Assembly (NCBI GenBank): GCA_019359325.1
Contig: JAHHHN010000042.1
Span: 1 to 38,691 of the forward strand
DNA length: 38,691 bases
Source: Mojavia pulchra JT2-VF2
GTDB taxonomy: Bacteria; Cyanobacteriota; Cyanobacteriia; Cyanobacteriales; Nostocaceae
Reading direction: 5' to 3'
The notes beneath the pieces were generated by a model that ran no database searches, was not told where the DNA came from, and worked only from the letters and a program-made list of their open reading frames with translations. This document shows, one piece after another, positions 1-10,600 of the stretch. The translations under genes and the position numbers were made by a program. Every line of letters starts with the position of its first letter. The first letter of the stretch is position 1.

Positions 1-122
1 CACTGATGTGAGACAGTATTGATTTGAGGTTGTTCATCATAAGTTTGGTCTAATCCTAATCGCATCTCAGCTATGTTAGCGTAAGATGCTCGCTAACTAC
101 TCTCCCACACCTTTTTTCGTTC

Positions 123-275
123 ACCCTGCTTCAACTTGCGAATGCTGATACTCCACCGCTACGGTTGCCTCTCGGTACAGATACCCTGCGAGCCATTGCT
201 GAGAAAAACGCTTACGTCGAGCAAGAAACGGCACAATGGCGCACTCTGGCTGAATCTACTGATTATACCGATTAA
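123..275 (+). pseudogene. C-terminal remnant of a short-chain dehydrogenase
   Basis: Read in the frame that ends with TAA at 273-275, this stretch encodes LLQLANADTPPLRLPLGTDT followed by a tail rich in Glu, Ala and Trp. That matches the C-terminal part of classical SDR enzymes and resembles the end of the intact SDR at 18176-19030 (VILQLANTEHPPVHLPVGKDT region). No Rossmann motif, NNAG or YxxxK lies upstream inside the window, and the frame upstream of about position 120 no longer reads like an SDR. I infer a decayed or recombined gene whose body was lost. The window edge is close, but the loss of similarity occurs inside the window. A competing reading frame over the same bases is a shadow. 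Confidence 0.65.
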
Positions 276-401
276 CTTTAAGTTTGATACAGAAATAGGA
301 CTTGGCAGGAGGAAAGAATAAAAAACCAATAAGCAAGCGCTCTAAGGCTTGATAAAAACAGTGGGTGTAACATAACGTGCAATACTAAGCGTTTTTACCC
401 C

Positions 402-431
402 GATGTCGTTTAACCTATGTATAACGACATC
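402..431. repeat. Perfect 9-bp inverted repeat
   Basis: GATGTCGTT (402-410) is exactly complemented by AACGACATC (423-431) around a 12-nt loop. It overlaps the 3' end of the transposase-like remnant on the minus strand. It could be an old element end or a transcription terminator; no T-run decides between them. Confidence 0.5.
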
Positions 432-547
432 ACAGAACAATCATCTTCGTGTGCTAACCATCTTTGTACTGTACCTTGATGTTTGCCTAGAATTTTGGCG
501 ATCGCACTTAAGTTGGTGCTTAACTCATGGATCTTGCGTGGTGTCAT
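410..547 (-). pseudogene. Transposase helix-turn-helix N-terminal remnant (IS630-like)
   Basis: On the minus strand an ATG at 547 opens a 45-residue frame beginning MTPRKIHELSTNLSAIAKIL and continuing GKHQGTVQRWLA. This is a helix-turn-helix of the kind found at the N-terminus of IS630-type transposases, where a short HTH is followed by the DDE domain. Here the frame stops at 410-412, right after the HTH, and no DDE core follows. The frame can be extended a few codons upstream without a clear start. It is most likely debris of an insertion sequence; a tiny stand-alone HTH protein is the alternative. Confidence 0.45.
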
Positions 548-610
548 TTGAAGAAAGTTGCCAAACTGGTTTATTGAAGTTTGAATCTTTGAGCATAAGA
601 TTTGTCAGCT

Positions 611-1651
611 ATGAACCTGTTGCAGTCACTCCGTCACTCTGGACAATCCATTTGGCTTGATGGGTTTGAGCGAAGTTGGGTGAGCAGTGGTCAGCTGCAA
701 CAATCCATTGAAGATGATGGGTTAAGGGGTATACGATCAAACTTTGAAGCGTTGAACCTTGCCATCCAGGGACATGCTTACGATCGCGACTTCAACACGC
801 TGGTACAACAAGGGATGAGCCGGAGCGCTCGATCAGATTATGAATATTTGCTTGTGCGAGACCTGCAATTAGCGGCTGATCGGTTGAAACCAGTTCATGC
901 TCATACACAAGGACAAGATGGCTATGTTCAAGTCGATCTGCCACCTGACACGTTATTTGAAGCTGAAACTGCGATCGCTGCCGCTCAAAGAATCTGGCGA
1001 ACTGTGGGGTGGAGTAATTTGTTACTCAGAATCCCCGCGACTCGATTAATGATGCCAGTGATTGAACAACTACTGAAGGAAGGCATGAACGTGAATGCTA
1101 CGTTAGTGTTTTCTCTAAACGTATACAACCAAGTTTTTGACCATTATCTCAGAGGATTAGAGAAGCAGATTCAACTAAAAAAGTCCGTAAGTAAGGGCGT
1201 TTGCTTTGCCAGTTTTGCCATTTATCGGTTGGATGCGGCGATTAATCCACTAATTGCTCACTCAGAAACATCTTTTGGTATGATGCAATCCAGGCTGCTC
1301 TATGAACACTATCAAAGTCAACGCCAGCGATCGCTCCCTCAAGGGGCAAAACCACTGCGGTTGGTTTGGGATTGCACAGATATTCCGCTTGAATCTGCAT
1401 GGCAATATTTTCAGATAGCAACTCCTGAAACCGTGATGATGCTGGAACCGTCAACGCTCTTAAGGTATCGTAAGGTTTCTCTGCTGCCTACAAGGCTGAT
1501 TGACGGTGAAAGCGATGAACAAATTATAACAAGCGAAACGGAAACACTTTCGGATGAACAGATTGACCAACTCGTGGACAAGGAAATGGCGCGATCGCTC
1601 AACGCCTTTCAACAGTTGCTAGACACCATTGAACACAAGCGAAGGCACTGA
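611..1651 (+). CDS. Transaldolase-like protein lacking the catalytic lysine
   Basis: The protein (346 aa from ATG 611) follows the transaldolase (beta/alpha)8 pattern of the actinobacterial/cyanobacterial type. It has an N-terminal GQSIWLDGF, a GIRSNF segment in the place of the usual G(V/I)TSNP, a GYVQVDLPP strand, then LLLRIPATR and GMNVNATLVFSLNVY. In active transaldolases the strand reads (I/L)KIPAT, and that Lys forms the Schiff base with the ketose donor; here it is Arg140. The SNP motif is changed as well. The fold is therefore recognisable, but normal transaldolase chemistry is doubtful and a pseudoenzyme or sensor role is possible. A TTG at 602 could also start the frame; ATG 611 fits the family start better. 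It converges on the WD40 gene with only 18 bp between stops. Confidence 0.75.
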   Translation: MNLLQSLRHSGQSIWLDGFERSWVSSGQLQQSIEDDGLRGIRSNFEALNLAIQGHAYDRDFNTLVQQGMSRSARSDYEYLLVRDLQLAADRLKPVHAHTQGQDGYVQVDLPPDTLFEAETAIAAAQRIWRTVGWSNLLLRIPATRLMMPVIEQLLKEGMNVNATLVFSLNVYNQVFDHYLRGLEKQIQLKKSVSKGVCFASFAIYRLDAAINPLIAHSETSFGMMQSRLLYEHYQSQRQRSLPQGAKPLRLVWDCTDIPLESAWQYFQIATPETVMMLEPSTLLRYRKVSLLPTRLIDGESDEQIITSETETLSDEQIDQLVDKEMARSLNAFQQLLDTIEHKRRH

Positions 1652-1669
1652 ATTTGGATGTATGTCGCT

Positions 1670-4600
1670 TCAATGTTCAATTGCCCCTAACGCTTTAAGA
1701 GTCGTTCTTTGAGCCACTGTCAACCCAGTTGCGCCTTGAATGTTCATACCTTCATACAGGCGATTGACCATTAACGTTTCGATACAGCATCCTGTTTGCA
1801 CGTCCCAAAGCTTGATTGTGCGATCATCGCTTCCACTGAATAGGATTTGACCGTTAGAGCTAAAGACAACTGACCGAACCCAACCGCTATGGTCATCCAG
1901 GATATGGAGACAATGCCCCGTTTGCAGATCCCACAGTCGAATCGTTTGATCGTCACCGCCACTTGCTAAAAATCGACCGTTGGGACTGATGGCAACCGTC
2001 CAGACGGCTCCTGTATGCCCCTCTAAAACCTTCAGTCCTGCTCCAGTTTGCACATCCCACAATCGAACCGTGTGATCCTGACTGCCGCTTGCCAGCCTGT
2101 GACCACCCGAATCAAACCCTAGTGCGAAAATTGTACCTATATGTCCCTGCAAAACCTTCAGACATGCTCCAGTTTGCACATCCCACAAGCGAATGGTGCG
2201 ATCAAAACTACCACTCGCCAATATTTGACCGCTCTTGTCGAACGCGATCGCGGGAATCCCGTTCTGGTGTCCGCGTAACACATGCAAACAGTGATGTGTT
2301 TGCATATCCCAAAGTCGCACGGTGCAATCATAACTACTGCTTGCCAGAATTTGTCTTGTTGGGCTGAACAACACTGTCCACAGGGCCGCATTGTGCGCTG
2401 ACCATCGTTCAAGGTGTCCAGTTTGAATATTCCATAAAGCGATCAACTCATCGTGTCGATTAATTGCGAGCGTTTGATTGTCGGGACTAAAGCTGACGTT
2501 GCTGAATGAGGACGTTTGACGGGTCGGGCTGAGAAACGTTTTGTAAGGGTGATACGATGACGGATTGCCATGTGGTTGCAAATGCCACACGTAAATCATT
2601 TCATTCTGACCACTACTGGCGAGTATCTGGTCATCCGAACTGAGGCTCAGGGAATGAATCCCACCCGTATATCCACGTAACGTTTTTAGGTTTCGTCCGC
2701 TATATAAATGCCACAGCCGCACCGTTTGGTCTTCTCCTGTACTGACCAACAATTGGCTATCAGCACTAATGGCAAGGCCAAAAACATCGTGGGTATGGCC
2801 CTCAAGGACATGAATGGGTTGCCCGTCTTGAATATCCCAAAGGCGTAGCGTACCGTCAAGACTGGCACTGGCTAACCAATGACCATCTGGGCTAAAGGCA
2901 ATGTTCCAAACCCAATCAGTGTGTCCTTGTAGTACCTTGACACTGGAATTTATGACATGGGGTTTTCGATGTTGATCGTGTGACAGATGAGTGCTCCACA
3001 GTCGAATAGATCCATTCCGACAGCCGCTAGCAAGCAGTTGACCATCCGGGCTGTAGCGCACACACTGAACCCCACTGGTATGCTCTTGTAAGACACTCAA
3101 ACAGTGACCATTGCTCACATCCCAAATGCGAACGGTTGTATCATTACTGCTACTGGCTAAGGTTTGCCCATCCGGCGCGAAATGGACAGAATAAACACTC
3201 TGGGTGTGTCCTTTCAAAATATGGAGACACTGCCCTTGCAAATTCCATAGGCGCACCGTTTTATCTTCACTGCCGCTTGCTAACTGCTGACCATCGGCAC
3301 TAAAACTCACTGAGCGAACGCCACCTTTATGTTCTGTCAGCACCTGCAAGCAGCTTCCACTCTGGACATCCCACAAGCGCACCGAACTATCACTACTGCT
3401 GCTGGCTAACGTTTTGCCATCGGGACTAAAGGCAACCGACCAAACCCAACCTTTGTGTCCTGAAAAGGTGGCTAGGAGTTGGGTTGTGCTAATGTTCCAC
3501 AGATAGATGTTGCCAATGGAATCACCCACAGCAATGGTCTGTCTATCTGGGTTCAGGTCTACCGACATGGCAATACTGAGTGTTTCTGAAAAGATGGACT
3601 TGGCGAAAGTGGCATTCTGAAAATTGACTCCGGCTAAATCGACCTGCCGTAAGTCGGCTTGCTGCACCACAAGACCAGAAAAATCCCAGCCGCGTAAGTC
3701 CACTTGAAGCTGCACCAGCAGGTTAATCAAGTTGCCTGCGGTGTATCCTGCTTTCTTCCCCTGTTGCGTTAATAAGTGCCTTGCTTGCGCCTCAATCGCC
3801 GCCACGCTGCCAAAGCGAGACAGCAACTGTTCTATCACAGGTTGCACAATTAAGCGCGTCTGAATCTCTCGAATGTAATCTTTTGCTTGTACTTGCACTA
3901 AGGGATGCGTTTGCCAAACGTTAAGCTTCTGCGTCTCAAATTCGATGCAAATTTGTTGCACGAATCGTTCTGTGATATATTCCATTACCATAGGTTGCAA
4001 GAAGAATAACCCATCGTTTTTTTCAATTAGAGATCGCCTTAGTAGTGAGTTGATTAAATTAGGTACACTTTGTTGAGCAGCAGGATCAACCACGTTCTCT
4101 CGAATATCTGCAATCGAGACTGGCTCCCGATGAATTGCAAACCAGAACAGTGTTTTCTGTTCTGCTTCGGATAGGCGAGCGAACTGACGCTCTAGCAAAT
4201 CGCGGATGTCTTCAAAAACAGCCAATCCCTGACTCAGATACGGTAATACTTCTGTAATGCTGCCGTTAAATAAATCACCAATTGCGGCTGCCAACAGTTT
4301 CAATGCCAGAGGATTGCCACCGTAGTGGTGGATTAAAGTCTCCCATTCGGCTTCTGAACCTGTAAACGCTCCTTTTTGCCGAAAGATAGCGCGTCCATCA
4401 GCAGGGGTTAGTCCACTTAAGGTTAGCGATCGCACTTGCGCCTGTGCGCCTTCCATTAGTACCATTTCCCGTGGCTTTTCTCGACTAGTGAGCAACAAAC
4501 AGCTTTGGTGGGACGCTTCGCCAATGGCTCTGAGCAATTGTCCGTAACCTTCGTAGCCCGATTGCCATTGTCCTACTGGCTCACGCTGCAAAATGGTCTC

Positions 4601-5299
4601 AGCATTATCCAGCAGCAGTAAACACCGACGCGATCGCAGATATTGCATCAGTTTAGATATCTGTTGATCTAGCGTGGTAGGAAGAATAGGATCTTCCCCA
4701 AAAAGCGGCATGAGAAACTTCAGCAGGCTCGACAGGAGTTCATCTAGTGGTGGTGCATTAGCCAGGGAGCGCCAGACAACAATCTCAAATTCTGCTTGCA
4801 TTTGCAGCGCAGCTTTGACGGCGATTGTACTTTTGCCAATGCCGCCAATGCCCAATAGTCCGACTATGCGGCAGCGCTCAGATACAATCCACTGCCAAAG
4901 TTGTGTCAGTTCTGCCTCACGCCCATAAAACACTGAGGCATCGACTGCCGTATCCCAGTCCTGTTGGGGATTTGTCCATCGGCTCTCTGTCTCTTGGGAT
5001 GAAGTGGGGGATGTCAAGTCTGCCTGCGTTAATTCCAGCCCAAACGCCCGAAAGAGATATTCCAATGACTGGCGATCAACCCCCAGTTCGCGCTTGAAAA
5101 TGCGAGCCAGGGTATTTAGGGACAGTCCGGTGCGATCGCTGAGATCCTCATGGCTGAAGCGCTTACCCCAGGTTTCATCGGATTCCGCCTGCTGTTTTGC
5201 CGTCTGAAACTTTTGCCACCCTTGAGGCGATAGGATGGCTCCTCGCACTCGAGAAGAAGTGGAGCGACCTCGTCTAGTTTTTGATGAGTTGGAATCCAT
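1670..5299 (-). CDS. NB-ARC (STAND) ATPase with N-terminal HTH-like region and 14 WD40 repeats
   Basis: A 1209-residue signalling ATPase. Residues ~25-95 form the helical, HTH-like N-terminal region common in cyanobacterial NB-ARC/WD40 proteins ([20 protein letters not shown]). The NB-ARC module starts at YGREAEL, with Walker [10 protein letters not shown] (~152-160), a Walker B-like CLLLLDNAE and a [11 protein letters not shown] motif. A short pentapeptide-like stretch ([13 protein letters not shown]) precedes the repeats. I count 14 WD40 units, most ending in (I/V)RLWD followed by a GH or related dipeptide, enough for two seven-bladed propellers. The C-terminus [18 protein letters not shown] is a familiar cap of this family. 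Such proteins oligomerise on ligand binding and some act in stress or phage responses; the ligand here is unknown. The gene is transcribed opposite to its neighbours. Confidence 0.9.
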   Translation of the reverse strand: MDSNSSKTRRGRSTSSRVRGAILSPQGWQKFQTAKQQAESDETWGKRFSHEDLSDRTGLSLNTLARIFKRELGVDRQSLEYLFRAFGLELTQADLTSPTSSQETESRWTNPQQDWDTAVDASVFYGREAELTQLWQWIVSERCRIVGLLGIGGIGKSTIAVKAALQMQAEFEIVVWRSLANAPPLDELLSSLLKFLMPLFGEDPILPTTLDQQISKLMQYLRSRRCLLLLDNAETILQREPVGQWQSGYEGYGQLLRAIGEASHQSCLLLTSREKPREMVLMEGAQAQVRSLTLSGLTPADGRAIFRQKGAFTGSEAEWETLIHHYGGNPLALKLLAAAIGDLFNGSITEVLPYLSQGLAVFEDIRDLLERQFARLSEAEQKTLFWFAIHREPVSIADIRENVVDPAAQQSVPNLINSLLRRSLIEKNDGLFFLQPMVMEYITERFVQQICIEFETQKLNVWQTHPLVQVQAKDYIREIQTRLIVQPVIEQLLSRFGSVAAIEAQARHLLTQQGKKAGYTAGNLINLLVQLQVDLRGWDFSGLVVQQADLRQVDLAGVNFQNATFAKSIFSETLSIAMSVDLNPDRQTIAVGDSIGNIYLWNISTTQLLATFSGHKGWVWSVAFSPDGKTLASSSSDSSVRLWDVQSGSCLQVLTEHKGGVRSVSFSADGQQLASGSEDKTVRLWNLQGQCLHILKGHTQSVYSVHFAPDGQTLASSSNDTTVRIWDVSNGHCLSVLQEHTSGVQCVRYSPDGQLLASGCRNGSIRLWSTHLSHDQHRKPHVINSSVKVLQGHTDWVWNIAFSPDGHWLASASLDGTLRLWDIQDGQPIHVLEGHTHDVFGLAISADSQLLVSTGEDQTVRLWHLYSGRNLKTLRGYTGGIHSLSLSSDDQILASSGQNEMIYVWHLQPHGNPSSYHPYKTFLSPTRQTSSFSNVSFSPDNQTLAINRHDELIALWNIQTGHLERWSAHNAALWTVLFSPTRQILASSSYDCTVRLWDMQTHHCLHVLRGHQNGIPAIAFDKSGQILASGSFDRTIRLWDVQTGACLKVLQGHIGTIFALGFDSGGHRLASGSQDHTVRLWDVQTGAGLKVLEGHTGAVWTVAISPNGRFLASGGDDQTIRLWDLQTGHCLHILDDHSGWVRSVVFSSNGQILFSGSDDRTIKLWDVQTGCCIETLMVNRLYEGMNIQGATGLTVAQRTTLKALGAIEH

Positions 5300-5484
5300 T
5301 AGATCAGCCGATGGTGCAAAGGAATTAGCGAATCTTTTCTTAAGATATCGGGCGTTTTGTTAATTAAGGACTGACGGTAAGTTTCAGCAACACAGATTGC
5401 AGGCAAATGATTCCGTTTTGGTTAGAGTATACCAGATTTAATTGCTCCTGGCTTATTTTCTGCGGTCTTCTTCCATCACAGAAC

Positions 5485-5596
5485 AATTAAATCGCGTTTT
5501 AACTGGGAGAACTTGAGTGGTGTGTATTGGGCGATCGCTCAATAATGAAGTTCATCGGGGCGGACATTGAGCTTGATCAATCTAAAAAAGAACAAG
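5485..5596 (+). promoter_or_regulatory. Leader A, copy 1
   Basis: First of five copies of a conserved leader. It has the core TTAAATCGCGTTTTAACT, then AACTTGAGTGGT, a HIP1 octamer at 5531-5538, an ATGAAGTT segment and CAATCTAAAAAAGAACAAG immediately before an ATG at 5597. In copies 3 and 5 the equivalent position carries a good Shine-Dalgarno sequence (AAAGGAG); here GG is changed to AA. The ATG opens only a 32-codon frame. The leader may carry a promoter or operator; this is inferred from its repetition. Confidence 0.6.
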
Positions 5597-5695
5597 ATGA
5601 GTGCTGATTCTATGAATGAATTGGACATCGAATGGATTAGAGGTATCAGTTCAATTCATCCCACCCCTTGGTACACCAAAGCTAAATTCAGTTGA
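5597..5695 (+). pseudogene. 32-codon remnant ORF behind leader A copy 1
   Basis: The ATG placed exactly where leader A normally presents a start codon opens a frame MSADSMNELDIEWIRG... ending SSIHPTPWYTKAKFS and TGA at 5693-5695. The last ~22 codons match a second copy near 23.1 kb with several synonymous changes (CCC/CCT, ACC/ACG) and the same stop, so this was once the C-terminus of a real protein. The family is not recognised. I infer a gene with its middle deleted, leaving start and tail fused; a translated mini-protein cannot be excluded. Confidence 0.4.
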
Positions 5696-5704
5696 ATGCT
5701 GAAA
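5618..5704 (+). repeat. Repeat B, copy 1 (shared gene tail)
   Basis: About 87 bp closely matches 23071-23158, including TCAGTTCAATTCATC / ACAGTTCAATTCATC, TTGGTACAC and TTGAATGCTGAAA. The region covers the conserved tail codons, the stop and a few bases beyond. Here leader A precedes repeat B; at the second locus the order is reversed. Confidence 0.75.
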
Positions 5705-5733
5705 ATAACTCACGCATTAATCGGAGCAATCTC

Positions 5734-6171
5734 ATGACCCAATCTTTCTGGCTGTTTGGCTCTCGCCTGGATATCATTGCAGACCACACTACAACCGAAG
5801 GTAAATACGATCTGATCGAAGGTTATTTTCCACCTGGCTCACAAACTCCTCTCCATCGCCACACACGTTATTCTGAACAACTCTATGTCTTAGAAGGAGA
5901 GTTCACAGTTTGGGCAGGTGAAAACAAGGCTGTGCTGAAAGCTGGCGAAACCTTCTTGATTCCTCCTGGTACAGCCCATGCGATCGGTGTTTTGAGCGAC
6001 AAACCTGCTCGTGGGTTGATGGTTGCTTCTCCTAGTGCCTTTGCACGACTAATTGCAGAGGTAGGAACGCAGAACGAAAACGAAATACCAGATATGGAGT
6101 TAGCTCAACGTATTTCTGCTGAAATTGGCGACGAAATTTTGGGATCGCCTGATAATCTACCAAGCAAATGA
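5734..6171 (+). CDS. Single-domain cupin protein
   Basis: A 145-residue small beta-barrel protein of the RmlC-like cupin superfamily. Motif 1 is visible as PGSQTPLHRHTRYSEQLYVL (metal-binding H-x-H-x4-E pattern), and motif 2 as AGETFLIPPGTAHAIGV with the usual Pro-Pro-Gly and His. The metal ligands look complete, so a dioxygenase, isomerase or ligand-binding role is possible; the substrate is unknown. Start: the frame is open from a TTG at 5692, but that codon lies inside repeat B. The ATG at 5734 has GGAG seven to ten bases upstream and begins MTQSFWLFGSRLD. It is followed 38 bp later by the flavin monooxygenase gene, so the two may be co-transcribed. Confidence 0.8.
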   Translation: MTQSFWLFGSRLDIIADHTTTEGKYDLIEGYFPPGSQTPLHRHTRYSEQLYVLEGEFTVWAGENKAVLKAGETFLIPPGTAHAIGVLSDKPARGLMVASPSAFARLIAEVGTQNENEIPDMELAQRISAEIGDEILGSPDNLPSK

Positions 6172-6209
6172 GGCAGCGAGAAAAATAAAGTTTCCCAGGA
6201 GAACTAAAT

Positions 6210-7400
6210 ATGATGCAATTATTAGAAACAACAAAACCGCTTAATTTTCTCGCTATTGGTCATCAACTTGCCCAGGAACTTGCCAAAACAGCCGCAGAAC
6301 GCGATCGCACCGGTGGCAGTCGTCCTATTCATGAGATTGAGCAGTTACGTCAAAGCGGTCTACTCAATCTGGTGATTCCTACAATTTATGGGGGATTAGG
6401 AGAAACTTCCTGGGTCAACATCTTTGGGTTGATCCGCGAGTTCGCCAAAGCTGATGGCTCTATCGGTCAGCTGTTTGGCAATCACACCACGATTGTCAGC
6501 TCGCTCTCAACCAGCAATCCAACACAAGTAGAACAACTCTACTTAGATACAGTGCAGCACAACTGGTTTTGGGCAAATGCAGCCAATGCGCTTGATCCAA
6601 GATTGGTGGCAACTCCGACTAAGCATGGCTGGCAGTTCGATGGCATCAAGCGATTTGCCACTGGAGCAAGCTTATCAGACAGGATGATTGTCAGTGCCTT
6701 AAGTGCTGATTCTAAACAGCCAGTAATTGCAGTTGTTCCTAGCGATCGCCCCGGCATTCGCTTTAATGAAGATTGGGACAACATGGGACAACGCCAAACT
6801 GACTCAGGTAGCGTCACGTTTGAGCAAGTTTTGGTGACACCAGATGAAATTCTAACTTCTATTTATCCAAGTGACAGCCCGATCGCCACCTTACTCAATG
6901 TCTCCAAACAACTCAACCAAGTCAACATTTATCTAGGCATTGTTCAAGGTGCGTTTGCAACTGCACGAGAATACACTACAACTAGAACTCGCCCTTGGAT
7001 TACATCAGGGGTAGAACAGGCGATTCTAGACCCTTACATCCTGCATCACTATGGTGAATTTTGGATGGAGTTAGAAGCAGCAACCTTACTTACAGATCGA
7101 GCAGCCCAAGTACTGCAAGCCGCCATCGAAAAGGGCATTAATTTAACAGCCCAACAAAGAGGAGAAACGGCGATCGCTGTTTACACAGCAAAAGCATTCG
7201 TCACCAAAATTGGTTTAGCAATTACAACGCAAATGTTTGATGTGATGGGTGCAAGCGCCACAGCACGGAGTTATGACTTTGATCGCTACTGGCGAAACCT
7301 CCGTACAGCAACGCTTCACGATCCTGTGGACTACAAAATTCGGGAAGTCGGCAACTGGGCATTGACAGGCACAATGCCAAATATCACACCTTACTCTTGA
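6210..7400 (+). CDS. Acyl-CoA dehydrogenase-fold flavin monooxygenase (DszC/SfnB type)
   Basis: The 396-residue protein has the acyl-CoA dehydrogenase fold: an N-terminal helical domain with VIPTIYGGLGE, a central barrel (KRFATGASLSDRMIVSAL) and a C-terminal four-helix domain ending RNLRTATLHDPVDYKIREVG. The HDPVDYK ending is typical of the DszC/SfnB branch, which uses reduced flavin supplied by a partner reductase to oxygenate sulfur compounds or related substrates rather than dehydrogenating acyl-CoAs. It lacks the usual catalytic Glu pattern of true acyl-CoA dehydrogenases as far as I can tell. The start ATG at 6210 has AGGAG upstream. The substrate is not predictable; the cupin upstream may be a partner. 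No flavin reductase is recognised in the window. Confidence 0.8.
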   Translation: MMQLLETTKPLNFLAIGHQLAQELAKTAAERDRTGGSRPIHEIEQLRQSGLLNLVIPTIYGGLGETSWVNIFGLIREFAKADGSIGQLFGNHTTIVSSLSTSNPTQVEQLYLDTVQHNWFWANAANALDPRLVATPTKHGWQFDGIKRFATGASLSDRMIVSALSADSKQPVIAVVPSDRPGIRFNEDWDNMGQRQTDSGSVTFEQVLVTPDEILTSIYPSDSPIATLLNVSKQLNQVNIYLGIVQGAFATAREYTTTRTRPWITSGVEQAILDPYILHHYGEFWMELEAATLLTDRAAQVLQAAIEKGINLTAQQRGETAIAVYTAKAFVTKIGLAITTQMFDVMGASATARSYDFDRYWRNLRTATLHDPVDYKIREVGNWALTGTMPNITPYS

Positions 7401-7502
7401 TGAAATGATCTTTGCTTTTCTGCACAGCGAGTGCTTTTTGCGTTGCGATGAACTTTATCGTACATTCAAGGGTTTAAGACCCCTCCGTCTAAACGTAGCA
7501 GA

Positions 7503-7535
7503 TTTTCAGTGGGGGTTTAAATCCCCGACTGAAAA
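7503..7535. terminator. Strong hairpin 3' of the monooxygenase gene
   Basis: TTTTCAGT-GGGG (7503-7514) pairs with CCCC-(G)-ACTGAAAA (7523-7535) around an 8-nt loop, with one bulged G. A related half (GGGTTTAAGACCCC) lies just upstream at ~7468-7482. It may be a bidirectional terminator or a small dispersed palindromic repeat. The rest of 7401-7682 shows no supported gene. Confidence 0.5.
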
Positions 7536-7682
7536 TGTCTTTAATGAGCGAATGCGTGAATTTTGAATTGTTAAAACTTTTTTTACCCTTAATAAATTGT
7601 TTAATTCCCCCCTTCTCCCCTATCTTGATAAAATTTCAGAAGATGAAAAATGTGATAGCTGGATTGCTGTATAGTTTGAGTT

Positions 7683-10600
7683 ATGCCAGATTATCCTTTC
7701 AAGAGTTGCTCTATGATTGCTCTACCTGGTATTGCCATCCAAGACAAAATATACGAAAGTTCTAATTCTCTGGTTTATCGGGGCATTAGAGAGGATGGAG
7801 TAGCGATCGTAGTAAAAATACTCAAGCAAGATTATCCCTCACCTCAAGAACTAACCCGCTACAGACAGGAATATAAAATTACCCGTTCCCTGAATCTGGA
7901 AGGAGTTGTCAAGGCATACAGCCAGCAGGATTATCAACGTACTCTGGTGATTCTCTTAGAAGATTTTGGGGGAGAGTCCCTAGAAAAATGGATGCACAAG
8001 CGCCCAGATATCTTCTGTCCTATGCCTTTATCGACTTTTCTTGATTTGGCGATCGCCCTTTGCGACATTCTAGGCAGAATCCATGCAGCCAATGTCATTC
8101 ATAAAGATATCAACCCTGGAAACATCGTCCTCAATCTGCATACTGGCGTTGTCAAAATTATTGACTTTGGGATTGCCACCCAATTTAACCGCACGAATCC
8201 GACTTTTAAAAGTCCCCATGTGTTAGAAGGCACGCTTGCCTATTTGTCGCCAGAGCAAACCGGGCGGATGAACCGGATGCTCGACTATCGCACCGATTTA
8301 TACTCCCTTGGCGTGACGTTCTACGAACTGCTCACTGGACGGTTGCCGTTTCCCACAACAGACATCCTTGAGCTAGTCCATTGTCATATTGCTAAACAGC
8401 CACTTCCACCTCACGAACTGAATGCAGCGATCCCTAAAGCCGTTTCCGATATCGTTTTGAAATTGATGGCGAAAAACGCAGAGGATCGTTATCAGAGTGC
8501 CTGGGGGATCAAAGCAGATTTAGAAATCGGTCTACACCAGTTTGTACAAACCGATAAAATCGATGGCATTCAACTGGGTATTCAAGACGTTTCGGATCGG
8601 TTTCAAATTCCTCAAAAATTGTATGGACGCGAAGCAGAGATTGAAGCATTATTGGCGGCGTTTGACAGAGTAGCACAAACGCGGAATGAAGAATTGAGAG
8701 TGAAGAATCAAGAAAATTCTCAATTCCAAGTCGAGATGATGTTGGTATCTGGCTACGCTGGGGTTGGCAAATCTGCGTTAGTACAAGAACTCTACAAGCC
8801 CATCACTGCAAAACGCGGCTATTTTGTCTCAGGTAAGTTTGACCAATTTGGGCGCAATATTCCCTACAGCGCGATCGCTCATGCCCTGCAAAAATTGGTA
8901 CAACAATTGCTCGGTGAACCAGCCGAGCAATTGCAACAATGGCGATCGCGCTTGCTAACGGCTTTGGGAACCAACGGACAAATTATCATTGATATCATCC
9001 CGGAAGTTGAATTAATTATCGGCAAGCAGCCGCCTGTATCAGAAGTTGGAGCAACTGAAGCTCAAAATCGCTTCAATCTAATTTTTCAGAAGTTTGTGCG
9101 GGTGTTTTGTTCAGAGTCACACCCGCTTGTGATTTTTTTAGATGATTTGCAATGGATAGACTCAGCAACGCTGAAGTTAATCGAGCTGATGTTGCTTGAT
9201 GAACAAACCCAATTCCTATTTTTAATTGGAGCCTATCGAGATAATGAGGTAAATCCAACTCATCCGTTGATGTTAACGCTAGAAAGAATGCGAAAACAAG
9301 GGGCAGTGCTTCAGGAAATAATCCTAACACCATTAACGCTTGAGCCACTGAGTCAATTAATTGCCGAGACGCTACATCAGAATGCAGACACCGTTCGTTC
9401 CTTAGCTGGGTTAGTACTGCGTAAAACCGCGGGCAATCCTTTCTTTGTCGGTGAATTTTTGAGAATGCTGCATAGCGAAAATCTGCTGACCTTTGATACT
9501 GAACACTTATGCTGGCAATGGAACATTGCTGATATTCAAGCCCAGGAAATTACTAATAATGTGGTGGAGTTGCTACTTATCCAGTTAGATAAATTACCAG
9601 AAAACACACAGCAAATTCTCCAGTTAGCAGCTTGTATCGGTGCTGAATTTAATTTAAATACATTAGCGATCGTTTGCGAACAATCTCCTAACGCAATTTC
9701 TCTAGATTTACTAGTAGCCATTCAAGCTGGATTAATTCAACCTATATCTGAATTAGATGAAAACCTATTAGTTCAAGAATATAAGTTTTTGCACGATCGC
9801 GTACAGCAAGCTGCTTATGCTCTAATCGATGAATCGCAAAAACTTGGGGTACATCTGCAAATCGGTCGCAATTTACTCCAAAAGACTTCGCCAGAGCAGC
9901 GAGCAGAGCGGTTGTTTGAAATCGTTGACCATCTAAATTATGGAAGCGAGTTAATCACTGAGCAACCTGAACGGAATGAGATTGCCAAACTGAATTTGCA
10001 AGCAGGTCAGAAAGCAGTAGCAGCAACGGCTTATGAAGCAGCTTTCAAGTATTTCAATACAGGTCTTAAACTCCTTGATGTGGAAAGTTGGCAGCATGAG
10101 TATGACCTAACTTTGGCGTTGCATTCAGAGGCAACAGAGGCAGCATACCTCAGTGGTCACTTTGATGAAATGGAGCGGCTTGTAGAAGAAGTGCTCAACC
10201 GTGCGAAGACAGTGCTTGATAAAGTGAAAGCTTACGATAGCAGAATTCAAGCATGGCTGGCGCGAAACCCTAAAGAAGCACTAAAAGCTGGTTTGGAAGT
10301 GCTGCAACTCTTGGGAATTAGTTTAGTAGAAGCCCCAAGTCAGTTAGACGTTCAAGCAGGATTAGCGGAAACAGCTTCACGATTGGCTGGGCAAGAAATC
10401 GAAAATTTGATTGATCTGCCAGAGATGACTGAAACTGTGCCACTGGCAGCAATCTACATTTTAGTCAGCACAGTGGGAGCGGCTTTTAATGTGTCACCCC
10501 CTCTGATGGTGCTGATTGTCTGCAAGATGGTGAATTTATCGATCGCTCATGGAAACGCTATCTGGTCGCTTCTCGGTTATGCTGCCTATGGCATGATGCT

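Noticed and set aside
136-321. 61-residue plus-strand frame near the start
   Set aside because: The SDR C-terminal tail is read in another frame over the same bases.
1670-5299. Tandem DNA repeats as a CRISPR-like array
   Set aside because: The periodicity is ~126 bp and encodes WD40 repeats; there are no short palindromic repeats with unique spacers.
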